Positions 8,081-17,578 of a stretch of DNA of 64,000 nt are shown one piece after another. Source of the DNA: Streptomyces thermodiastaticus (GTDB lineage Bacteria; Actinomycetota; Actinomycetes; Streptomycetales; Streptomycetaceae); the NCBI RefSeq assembly GCF_014656135.1, contig NZ_BNBV01000025.1, forward strand, positions 23,360 to 87,359. The letters are read 5' to 3'. A program made the position numbers and the translations under genes. The notes beneath the pieces are model-generated. The model searched no databases. It saw only the letters and a list, made by a program, of their open reading frames with translations, and had not been told where the DNA came from. The number at the start of each line of letters is the position of its first letter. Positions within the stretch are counted from its first letter, which is position 1.

Positions 8081-8620
8081 ATGAACGAGACGATGGTCTG
8101 CGTGGTCGGCAACGTGGCGACGCAGGTGGTGTACCGGGAGCCGTCCTCCGGGCCTTCCGCGAGGTTCCGGCTCGCCGCCACCTCCCGCTACTGGGACCGG
8201 GAGAAGAACGCCTGGACGGACGGGCACACCAACTTCTTCACCGTGTGGGCCAACCGCCAGCTGGCCATGAACGTCGCCGCCTCGCTCACCGTGGGCGACC
8301 CCGTCCTCGTGCAGGGCCGGCTGAAGGTGCGCACGGAGGTCCGTGACGGCACGCCCCGCACCTGGGCGGACATCGACGCCGTGGCGATCGGCCACGACCT
8401 GACGCGGGGCACGGCCGCCTTCCGCCGCACCGGACGGCCGGAACCGGTGACGGTGCTCCCGCACACCCCGGCCACGCCGCCGGACGCCCGCGGCACATCC
8501 GCCGGGCAGGCGGCCGCCGCCGTTCCGGCACAGCCCGAGCCCGCGTGGGAGACACCGCTGCCACCCGGGGCCGCGCAGGAGCAACGCGGGCCCGACTGCG
8601 TGCCGCTCGCGGTGACATGA
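8081..8620 (+). CDS. ssbB: Single-stranded DNA-binding protein, SsbB-like (no acidic tail)
   Basis: A 179-residue OB-fold protein that coats single-stranded DNA. The N-terminal 110 residues show the SSB pattern: MVCVVGNVATQVVYRE, RFRLAATSRYWDRE, TNFFTVWANRQLAMN, VGDPVLVQGRLKVR and DIDAVAIGHDL, with the aromatic DNA-stacking residues in place. The C-terminus is Pro/Ala-rich and ends CVPLAVT. The DDDIPF-type acidic tip that recruits repair and replication partners in the housekeeping SSB is absent. That combination, and the location, fit Streptomyces SsbB, which has been linked to chromosome segregation in sporulation. ATG 8081 is chosen because the OB fold starts there; GAGGGAGGGG lies about ten bases upstream. 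Confidence 0.88.
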   Translation: MNETMVCVVGNVATQVVYREPSSGPSARFRLAATSRYWDREKNAWTDGHTNFFTVWANRQLAMNVAASLTVGDPVLVQGRLKVRTEVRDGTPRTWADIDAVAIGHDLTRGTAAFRRTGRPEPVTVLPHTPATPPDARGTSAGQAAAAVPAQPEPAWETPLPPGAAQEQRGPDCVPLAVT

Positions 8621-8892
8621 CGAGCTGTCTGCCGGCGACGGGCCGCCCGGAGCGGTACATCGGCGAGCGCACCGGCGGGATTCCTGGTGGATTCGCCGAT
8701 AAGACCTGTTCGCGGACGGCCCGCAGGGGCGCCGGGCGATAACGATTCCGATTCGGATCAACGATCTGACGATCACACAGCGAAGGGCGGGTGTGCGGGC
8801 TCCCTAGGATGCCGGACATGACTCCGGCAGCCCGGAGAAACTGCTGGTGGGACCGCATCTCTCACGCCAATGGTCCTGCTCGAAGGGGATAT

Positions 8893-10359
8893 ATGTGTGC
8901 TTCGTATGCCGCGCCGCCCGAGCGCAGGCGAGGGGCGGTTCGCGTGGCCGCCGCGACGCTGGGGTCCGGACTGGTCGCCGCCGGTGTGCTGACCGCCGCG
9001 GGTCCCGCCGCGGCCGACGAGGCACCCCGTACTCCGGGCGGTGCGACCGCCACCATCGCCGGCATGAAGACGTACGGCACCGCGGTCGTCCACGACGCAA
9101 CCGGTGACCACGAGGTCTCCGCGGGCCTGTTCGAGATGTCCGTCGACGGCGGCGGCATGCTGCAGACCTACTGCGTCGACCTGCACAACCCCACCCAGCG
9201 GGACGCCCAGTACCACGAGACGCCCTGGAGCGGCACGTCGCTGGGCACCAACAAGAACGTCGGCCGGATCCGCTGGATCCTGCAGCACTCCTACCCCCAG
9301 GTCAACGACCTGGCCGCGCTCGCCGCCAAGGCAGGGGTCAAGAACCTCACCGAGCAGGACGCGGCGGCCGGCACCCAGGTGGCCATCTGGCGCTTCTCCG
9401 ACGACGCGGACGTCGACGCCGTCGACCCGCAGGCCGAGAAGCTCGCCGACTACCTGCAGCGGCACGCCCGGGACATGGCCGAACCGAAGGCCTCACTCAC
9501 TCTCGACCCGCCCGCCGTCTCCGGCCGGCCCGGTGAACGGCTGGGGCCGGTGACGGTGCACACCGGTGCGAGCAGCGTCACGGTGACACCCCCGGCGGAC
9601 GCCGCCGGGGTGCGCATCGTCGACGCGCACGGCAAGCCGGTCACCTCCGCCAAGGACGGCACCCGGCTCTACTTCGAGGTCCCAGAGGACGCCGCCGACG
9701 ACGCCACGCCTGCCGCGGACGGCACCACACCCTCCGCGGACGGCAGCGCGGGCAGCGCCGAGCTGACCGTCCAGGCGTCCACCACGGTGCCGGTCGGCCG
9801 GGCCTTCACCTCCGACAGCCGCAGCCAGACCCAGATACTGGCCGGCTCCAGCGAGTCCACCGTCTCGGCCACCGCGACCGCCACCTGGGCCGGCCGAGGT
9901 CCGGTGCCGGCTCTGGCCGCCGAGAAGGACTGCGCCGAGGGCGGCCTGGTCGTGCACGCGGTGAACAAGGGCGACGCACCCTTCACCTTCGCCCTGATGG
10001 GCACCGGGCACAGCATCCCGGCGCACGCGGCCAGGACGGTCCTCATCCCTTTGCAGGAGGACCAGTCCTACGACTTCACGATCACCGGCCCCGGCGGCCT
10101 CGCCCAGCGCTTCACGGGCGTCCTCGACTGCAAGACACAGAGCGACACGGCCGGCCTGACCACGCAGACCGTTGCCGAACCCTCCCCGGCCACGGGCGGG
10201 AACCTCGCGGAGGCCGGCGACCTCGCGGAGGCCGGCGACCTCGCGGAGACCGGCGGTGACGACAGCACCCCGATGATCGCCGTCACCGGCCTGAGCCTCC
10301 TGGTCCTCGGTGCCACGGCGCTGAGCATCGTCCGCAAGAAGAAGGCGCCGCAGGACTGA
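8893..10359 (+). CDS. Thioester (TQXA) domain surface protein with LAETG sorting signal
   Basis: A 488-residue secreted adhesin-like protein. After a signal peptide ending near AAADEA comes a thioester domain. Its reactive Cys lies in QTYCVDLHNPT and its partner Gln in AGTQVAIWRFSD, the TQXA signature; such domains can form covalent bonds with host or surface amines. A beta-rich stalk follows. The C-terminus has LAETGG, a hydrophobic segment and the basic tail RKKKAPQD, a class-E sortase (LAxTG) anchor. Just before it the sequence triplicates as NLAEAGD, DLAEAGD, DLAETGG. ATG 8893 is selected because AAGGGG lies four bases upstream and the signal peptide then has a normal length. Its natural ligand is unknown. 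Confidence 0.9.
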   Translation: MCASYAAPPERRRGAVRVAAATLGSGLVAAGVLTAAGPAAADEAPRTPGGATATIAGMKTYGTAVVHDATGDHEVSAGLFEMSVDGGGMLQTYCVDLHNPTQRDAQYHETPWSGTSLGTNKNVGRIRWILQHSYPQVNDLAALAAKAGVKNLTEQDAAAGTQVAIWRFSDDADVDAVDPQAEKLADYLQRHARDMAEPKASLTLDPPAVSGRPGERLGPVTVHTGASSVTVTPPADAAGVRIVDAHGKPVTSAKDGTRLYFEVPEDAADDATPAADGTTPSADGSAGSAELTVQASTTVPVGRAFTSDSRSQTQILAGSSESTVSATATATWAGRGPVPALAAEKDCAEGGLVVHAVNKGDAPFTFALMGTGHSIPAHAARTVLIPLQEDQSYDFTITGPGGLAQRFTGVLDCKTQSDTAGLTTQTVAEPSPATGGNLAEAGDLAEAGDLAETGGDDSTPMIAVTGLSLLVLGATALSIVRKKKAPQD

Positions 10360-10590
10360 CCCCGCCCGCCGAGGGCGTCACCGCGGACGGACCCGCGTCC
10401 CCGCCCGGATCAGCGGGTCCGTCCGGCCCCGGCCGCCCAGGTGACGGAGGTGGCCGGCTGCCTACCGCCTCCGATGACAACACCCCAGCTCACAGGCCCC
10501 CACCTGAACTGGTTTCCGCCCAGGGGTGGCGGTACGGCAAGATGGGCTGTATCTGCCCACTGCCAGATTCAAGCTGCCGGACGGTTTCTC

Positions 10591-12255
<1,665 letters not shown>

Positions 12256-12263
12256 TCCTGCCG

Positions 12264-12710
12264 ATGCGCCACACCTACCGCTGCCCTCTGCGCTGGGCGG
12301 ACATGGATGCCTACGGGCATGTCAACAACGTGGTCTTCCTCCGCTACCTGGAGGAGGCCCGGGTCGACTTCCTGTTCCGCCCGGACAAGACCTTCCGGCA
12401 GGGGTCGGTCGTGGCGCGTCACGAGATCGACTACAAACGGCAGCTCGTCCACCGGCACGAGCCGGTGGAGATCGAGCTGTGGGTCACCGAGATCCGGGCC
12501 GCCTCCTTCACCCTCGCCTACGAGGTGAAGGACGGCGACCTGGTCTACGTCCGTGCCTCCACGGTGATCGTGCCGTTCGACTTCGAGGCCCAGCGGCCGC
12601 GCCGGATCACCCCGGAGGAACGCGCGTTCCTGCAGCAGTACATGGACGGCGCGGACGACGACGGCACCGGCACGGACCCGGACGGCGAGAAGGAGGCCGT
12701 CGCCGCATGA
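12264..12710 (+). CDS. Acyl-CoA thioesterase, hot-dog fold (YbgC/4HBT-like)
   Basis: A 148-residue hot-dog-fold thioesterase that hydrolyses acyl-CoA. The family hallmark is RWADMDAYGHVNNVVFLRYL, with the catalytic Asp in WADMD and the conserved HVNN, followed by the beta strands of the fold (SVVARHEIDYKRQL and VEIELWVTEI). The C-terminal 20 residues are an acidic Asp/Gly/Glu tail. The start ATG 12264 lies eight bases past the ettA stop and its own stop overlaps the next ATG. Co-transcription with ettA and the hypothetical downstream is therefore likely. The substrate cannot be predicted from the sequence. Confidence 0.88.
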   Translation: MRHTYRCPLRWADMDAYGHVNNVVFLRYLEEARVDFLFRPDKTFRQGSVVARHEIDYKRQLVHRHEPVEIELWVTEIRAASFTLAYEVKDGDLVYVRASTVIVPFDFEAQRPRRITPEERAFLQQYMDGADDDGTGTDPDGEKEAVAA

Positions 12711-13405
12711 CGGTCCTCCACCTCGCCGACGGCACCGAGGCCGCCGATCTGGCGGCCTTCCTCTCCCGGCTGCTCCACTACGACCGGGCGGCCGCCGTGC
12801 GCCTGCAGGCCGCGGGCACCGCGCTGGCGGTGTTCGGACGGCCGGCCTCCTTCGAGGTGCTGGCCGTGCGCGCGGTGCGTCTGGCCAAGCCGTACGAGCA
12901 CGGACTGGACGTCACGCTCGACGCGACCGTCTCCGCGGGCGAACTGCTGGAGCTGGTCGACGAGCAGGCGGCCACGGCCACCGTCCCGGCCGCGGTGACC
13001 GGACCCCCGTGGGCCGGAGTGCTGCCGCCGCGCGGCGGCTGGCGGCCGGAGCCCGGGCTGCCCGGCGCGGACAGCCTGCGGGCCCTGGTGTCCGCCGCGG
13101 TCACCGAGTTCCGTTCCCGCACCGGGCAGTTGCCGCCCGAGGCACGCACCCGCGCCGAACTCGACCGCATCGGACGGGAGATCTGGTCCCGGACGGTCGG
13201 GCGGACCCGGTTGCCGGTGCGGGCCGTGCACGCGGCACAGTCGCTGGGCTTCCTGCGCCCGGCAGCGGCCGGCGGCCAGGACGACCTGGCCCTGTTCTCG
13301 TCCGGCACATGGCTGCGGCTGCGGGCACCCTACGGTTCGATCGCCGTCCGGCATGCCGGGCAGGGGCAGGCCGGGCTGGGGGCGCTGAGCCTCAGCGTCC
13401 GCTGA
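12707..13405 (+). CDS. Conserved actinobacterial hypothetical protein
   Basis: A 232-residue soluble protein coupled to the thioesterase by an ATGA overlap. No catalytic motif is recognised. The N-terminal half is helical and Ala/Leu-rich (AADLAAFLSRLLHYDRAAAV). A Pro/Gly-rich middle carries PPWAGVLPPRGGW. The C-terminal half has a helix-rich part (IGREIWSRTVGRTRLPVRAV) that resembles a small DNA- or protein-binding fold only in a general way. Its conserved position behind ettA and the thioesterase in related genomes is recalled, not checked. It converges with the ABC operon that follows. Confidence 0.8.
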   Translation: MTVLHLADGTEAADLAAFLSRLLHYDRAAAVRLQAAGTALAVFGRPASFEVLAVRAVRLAKPYEHGLDVTLDATVSAGELLELVDEQAATATVPAAVTGPPWAGVLPPRGGWRPEPGLPGADSLRALVSAAVTEFRSRTGQLPPEARTRAELDRIGREIWSRTVGRTRLPVRAVHAAQSLGFLRPAAAGGQDDLALFSSGTWLRLRAPYGSIAVRHAGQGQAGLGALSLSVR

Positions 13406-13472
13406 ACTCCCCGACCCGGCACGGGCGTGGGCCGCGGACAGACCGGCGGCCGCTGCCCTGCGCCGCCCGGCC

Positions 13473-14468
13473 TCAGTCCCGTCGGCCGTCGTGCGGTTCG
13501 CTGTCGTCGGGCCACACCGCGACGTGGTCCGGCTCCAGTTCCAGCGCCACCCGGTCCCGCAGGCCCAGGGCCCGCACGTACTCGGCGGGCAGCTGCATGC
13601 GGCCGGCGCGGTCCAGCATGGCGTACTCCCGGCTCACCACCCGCTCGTCGCCGGTCGCAGCGTCCACCTCGCTGCGGCGCAGCACCTCCGTCGACGTCCG
13701 TCCGTCGCGGATCGCGACGGTGCGGCGCACCTCGTTCGCCACCGCCTGGTCGTGGGTCACGATGACGACGGTCGTGCCCAGACGCTCGTTGGCGGTGCGG
13801 AAGGCGGCGAAGATCTCCTCGGCGGTGTGCGAGTCGAGCTCGCCGGTGGGTTCGTCGGCGAGCAGCACCGCCGGGTCGTTGGCGAGGGCCACCGCGATCG
13901 CCACCCGCTGCTGCTGACCACCGGACATCTGCCGCGGACGGCGGTCCCGGCAGTCGGCGACCTGCATCATCTCCAGCAGGTCCGTCACCCGTTCGGCCCG
14001 GGCCCGGCGCCCGCGCGGGCCGCGGCCGCCGGACAGCTGCATCGGCAGGGCCACGTTCTGCGCGGCCGTCAGGTAGGGCAGCAGATTGCGGGAGGTCTGC
14101 TGCCAGACGAAGCCGACGACCTCGCGGCGGTAGCGCAGCCGGTCCTTCGCCGACATGGCGAGCAGGTCGTACTGGGCCACCCGGGCCGCACCCGCGGTCG
14201 GCGTGTCCAGCCCCGCGAGGATGTTCATCAACGTGGACTTGCCGCTGCCGGAGGCGCCGACGAGCGCCATCAGCTCGCCCTCCCGGACCAGCAGGTCGAG
14301 GCCCTGCAGCGCCTGCACCTCCACGCCGTCGGTGGAGAAGATCCGCACCAGCCGGTCGCAGGTGATCAGGGCGTCGTGGCCGTAGGCCGGGCGGGAGCGG
14401 TCCTCGGCGACCCGCCGCTCCAGGTCGGCGAGCGTGGGACGGTGCGTGCTGGTCGGTCTCGTCGTCAT
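13473..14468 (-). CDS. ABC transporter ATPase (MacB/LolD type) with AbrB-like C-terminal domain
   Basis: The nucleotide-binding subunit of a MacB/LolD-type exporter. Walker A is GASGSGKST (residues 71-79), the Q-loop follows GFVWQQTSRNLLPYL, the signature is MSGGQQQRV, Walker B is AVLLADEPTGE and the switch His is in VIVTHDQAV. After the ATPase core, from about residue 281, comes REYAMLDRAGRMQLPAEYVR. This looks like a SpoVT/AbrB swapped-hairpin DNA-binding module, unusual on an ABC ATPase. It is the third gene of the operon after two giant FtsX-type permeases and lies about 385 bases past the second, beyond a tandem-repeat tract. The substrate is unknown. Confidence 0.9.
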   Translation of the reverse strand: MTTRPTSTHRPTLADLERRVAEDRSRPAYGHDALITCDRLVRIFSTDGVEVQALQGLDLLVREGELMALVGASGSGKSTLMNILAGLDTPTAGAARVAQYDLLAMSAKDRLRYRREVVGFVWQQTSRNLLPYLTAAQNVALPMQLSGGRGPRGRRARAERVTDLLEMMQVADCRDRRPRQMSGGQQQRVAIAVALANDPAVLLADEPTGELDSHTAEEIFAAFRTANERLGTTVVIVTHDQAVANEVRRTVAIRDGRTSTEVLRRSEVDAATGDERVVSREYAMLDRAGRMQLPAEYVRALGLRDRVALELEPDHVAVWPDDSEPHDGRRD

Positions 14469-14526
14469 CGGCTGGCTCCTGCACGGCGGCGGCGTCGGCT
14501 GTGGCGGTCACGTGTGCTGCGGCGGT

Positions 14527-14658
14527 CCGGCGTCCCCTGACGGTTCGCTGTCCTCCGGCCGTCCAACTTCCTTTGGCAGTCCGGCATCTCCAGGCCGTCC
14601 GGCGTCTCCAGGCCGTCCGGCGTCCCCCGGCCGTCCGGCGTCCCCCGGCCGTCCGGTG
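14527..14658. repeat. Imperfect 18-bp tandem repeats, about seven copies
   Basis: Units such as CCGGCGTCCCCCGGCCGT and CCGGCGTCTCCAGGCCGT follow one another without spacers from 14527 to about 14658; the outer copies are more diverged. They fill part of the 385-base gap between the ATPase and permease genes. A second, 20-base duplication beginning ACGTGCCTGCCGCACC occurs at about 14763 and 14806. The 18-base period would keep any frame open, but no start signal or family match supports a gene here. Confidence 0.8.
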
Positions 14659-14853
14659 TCGTCGGCGGCCGGGGCGGGGCGGTGACCCGGCGGCTCGGGG
14701 CGGTCGCCGGGACGGGCCTCGCCGGCACACGCGCACCGGAACCGGGCGTCGGGCGGCCTGCGTACGTGCCTGCCGCACCCGGCTTCCTCTTCGTACGTCC
14801 CCCGCACGTGCCTGCCGCACCCGGCCCCCGCGTGTCTCTCCGGCACAGTCCCC

Positions 14854-17577
14854 TCATCGTGCGTCCCCCGCCCGCAGTTCGCGGACCGCGCCCTTACGGC
14901 AGGTCCACCAGGCCTGCCCGGCGGCCACCGCGACCGTCAGCAGCAGGACGGCCGCCGCCGGAAGCAGCAGCGACAACGGGTCGGTGCGCAGCGGGGTGAC
15001 GGTGGTGGCCGCGGCGGTCGACGGCAGGGCGACGGCCGTCAGGTCGAAGCCGGACGACAGCAGGCGGACGGCGGCCCAGCCGGTCAGGGCGCCGCCCGCC
15101 GCGGCGAGCAGGGCCTGCGGCAAGGATTCCAGCACCAGCAGGCGGCGGCCCTGGGCGCGGGTGAGGCCCATGGTGCGCAGGCGGGCCAGCAGCGCGGCAC
15201 GCTCGGGGGCGGCCCGCAGCAGGGCGAGGAGCAGCGCGAGCACCGCGTAGCCGGTGCTCGCGGCGACGGCGGCGAGGTAGAGGCGCTCGGCGCCCGACTG
15301 CAGCGGTGAGTCGACGTACGTGGCGCGCTCGCTGGCGCGCAGACGCACGGTGGTGCCGTCGCCCGCGGCGCGGCGCAGGGCGGACGCGTCGAGACGGTCC
15401 CCGGTCAGCAGCAGGGTGGTCGTCGGGGCCGCCGCGCCGAGCCCGGCGCGGTCCACGACCAGGAAGTCGGTGCCGGGCACCGCCGGGGTGCGGTCCCGGA
15501 CGACGGCGATGCGCACGGTGATGGTGGTGCTGCTGCTGAGCCGGACGGGGAAGGGACCGGTGCCGTACGTCCGGGCGACCGACGGTGAGGCCAGCGCGGG
15601 CAGCGGCGCCCCGTCGGCCCCGGCGGACCGGTGCAGCCGCTGCTCCGGGAAGGTGCCCAGGCCGGCGTCGCGCGCCAGTGCCGCGTAGGCCGCGGGGGAG
15701 ACGCCCGCCAGGGTGATCCGGGTCAGGTTGTGGCCGGCCTGGGCCTGGTCGTCGACGCGCACCTCGGTCACCCCGCGCACGCCGGGCGTGCGGCGCACCC
15801 GCTCGGCGGCCCCGGCCGGCAGGGCGTCCTCGCCGTCGATCCGGCCGTCGGCGCCCACGGCGAGCAGCGCCGCGTGGTCGCGGGCCCGGTCCACGCCCGC
15901 CAGGACGGAGCCGCCGAAGGCGGCCGTGGTCAGCGCGGTCAGCAGCACCAGCAGCGGCAGCACCGGCGAGGCGGACGTACGGCCGGCGCGGGCCAGCGAC
16001 AGATGGCCCACCGCGCCGCGCAGCCGGCGGGCCGGGCGGGCCAGCCGGCGCAGCAGCAGCGGATACAGGCGGGCCAGCACCAGGGCCGCGATCACCCCGA
16101 CCAGCACCGGTGCCGTCGCCGGCAACTGATCCCCGGCGCCCGCCGCACCGCGCTGCCGCAGGGCCGCCACCGCGCCGGCCGCGATCACCAGCACGGTCAG
16201 TTCGGCGACCGTACGACGCCGGGAGGGGCGGACGGACGCCGTGTCCTCGCGCGATGCGTGCAGGCGGACCGTGCGGTGGGCGACCGCGGCGCGCACGGGC
16301 AGTGCCGCGCAGGCCACGGCGGTGACCGCTGCCGCGGCGGCGGCGGCGCGCCCGGTGCGGCCCCCGGGCACCGCGAGCAGGGCCGCGCCGAGCCCGAGCG
16401 CCCCGGCGGGCACGGCGACGACCGCGGTCTCGGCGAGCAGCCGGCCGGCCAGGCCGCGCAGGGAGGCGCCGCGGGCCCGCAGCAGGGTCAGTTCGGCACG
16501 GCGCCGTTCGGCGGCCAGGCCCGCCGCCATCAGCAGCACGATCCCGGCGACGACCGCCCCGCCGGTGACGGCGACCGCGACCAGCGGGCCGATGTCGTCG
16601 TCCAGGCGGCCGAAGCCGGCCAGGACGTCGTCGAGTTCGGTGCTGACCTGGGCCGTCCGGTCGGTGGCGGCGCGGACCTGTCCGAGGCCCGGTCCGTTCT
16701 CCAGGGCGGCGACCGCCGAGGTCAGCCTGTCCAGGTCCCGGGCGCGCAGGACGTCGGTGGCGGGGGCCAGCTGCCAGTAGCGGACCGGGTGCCCGGAGGT
16801 GGCGAGCAGGGCGGGTGCCGCCTTTGGCGGCAGCAGCAGGGCGGCCAGCCAGTAGTACAACGGGTCGCCGCCCCCGCCCGGCGCGCGCGCCAGCACCGGG
16901 GTGCGCAGCAGCGGCTGTGCCGACCAGTAGGCGCCGTCCGGGGTGCGCGGTGCGACGATCCCGGTGATCCGGACCTCCAGCGGTGCGCGGGAGACGGCGG
17001 GCACATGGACGACGGAGCCGACCTTCATGTGCAGGTTCCTGGCCGTCTCCTCGGTGACGGCGGCCTCCACGCGGACGGTTGCCGCTGTGACCGGGGCGTC
17101 GGCGCGCGGCAGCCGGCCGGTGCGCACCGTGGCGTGCTCGCCGAGCGCGCTCTGCGCGACCAGGTGCACCTGTGCGGGCAGGCCGCTGGGCCGGGGGATC
17201 CACGCATCGGGGACGGTGCTCGCGTCCGTGGTCATGACCCCGTAGGACGACTGGTCCAGGTCGGTGACCAGGGGCCGTCCCACGGCCCGCAGCACCCCGG
17301 TGTACTGGCGGCGCAGGTCCGGCGGCCGCAGGGCCTGGGCGCGGGCCGCGGCGGACAGTTCGAGACCGGGCTGGGGCGTGGTCACGGTCACGGTGGTGCG
17401 GGCGGGCGTCGCCTGCTCGACCGCCCGCAGCAGACCGGCGTCCTGGTAGCGGTCCCAGGTGCGGGGGACGGCGGCCGCAAGGCAGGCGGTCACCAGCACC
17501 AGCAGGGCCAGGGCGGCCGCGGCGCCCGGCGCGGTGCGCAGCCGCACACGGACCCAGGAGGGGGCGACGGGGTGCAC
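14854..17577 (-). CDS. ABC transporter permease, FtsX/MacB type (second of two)
   Basis: A 907-residue membrane protein with the duplicated FtsX topology. There is an N-terminal helix (AAALALLVLVTACLAAAV), a large extracytoplasmic domain of about 300 residues, and a group of three helices beginning VAVAVTGGAVVAGIVLLMAA. A further periplasmic-like domain and a C-terminal helix group (AVAASTGYAVLALLLALL and a final LLLPAAAVLLLTVAVAAG) complete it. Its GTG start lies one base after the stop of the upstream permease, so the two are translationally coupled and probably form a heterodimer with the ATPase encoded downstream. Such systems move lipoproteins, peptides or drugs, or act mechanically on wall enzymes; which applies here is unknown. 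Confidence 0.88.
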   Translation of the reverse strand: MHPVAPSWVRVRLRTAPGAAAALALLVLVTACLAAAVPRTWDRYQDAGLLRAVEQATPARTTVTVTTPQPGLELSAAARAQALRPPDLRRQYTGVLRAVGRPLVTDLDQSSYGVMTTDASTVPDAWIPRPSGLPAQVHLVAQSALGEHATVRTGRLPRADAPVTAATVRVEAAVTEETARNLHMKVGSVVHVPAVSRAPLEVRITGIVAPRTPDGAYWSAQPLLRTPVLARAPGGGGDPLYYWLAALLLPPKAAPALLATSGHPVRYWQLAPATDVLRARDLDRLTSAVAALENGPGLGQVRAATDRTAQVSTELDDVLAGFGRLDDDIGPLVAVAVTGGAVVAGIVLLMAAGLAAERRRAELTLLRARGASLRGLAGRLLAETAVVAVPAGALGLGAALLAVPGGRTGRAAAAAAAVTAVACAALPVRAAVAHRTVRLHASREDTASVRPSRRRTVAELTVLVIAAGAVAALRQRGAAGAGDQLPATAPVLVGVIAALVLARLYPLLLRRLARPARRLRGAVGHLSLARAGRTSASPVLPLLVLLTALTTAAFGGSVLAGVDRARDHAALLAVGADGRIDGEDALPAGAAERVRRTPGVRGVTEVRVDDQAQAGHNLTRITLAGVSPAAYAALARDAGLGTFPEQRLHRSAGADGAPLPALASPSVARTYGTGPFPVRLSSSTTITVRIAVVRDRTPAVPGTDFLVVDRAGLGAAAPTTTLLLTGDRLDASALRRAAGDGTTVRLRASERATYVDSPLQSGAERLYLAAVAASTGYAVLALLLALLRAAPERAALLARLRTMGLTRAQGRRLLVLESLPQALLAAAGGALTGWAAVRLLSSGFDLTAVALPSTAAATTVTPLRTDPLSLLLPAAAVLLLTVAVAAGQAWWTCRKGAVRELRAGDAR

Positions 17578-17578
17578 G

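Noticed and set aside
14508..14846. Protein-coding gene over the 18-bp repeat tract
   Set aside because: Frames are open only because the repeat period is a multiple of three; no Shine-Dalgarno or homology.
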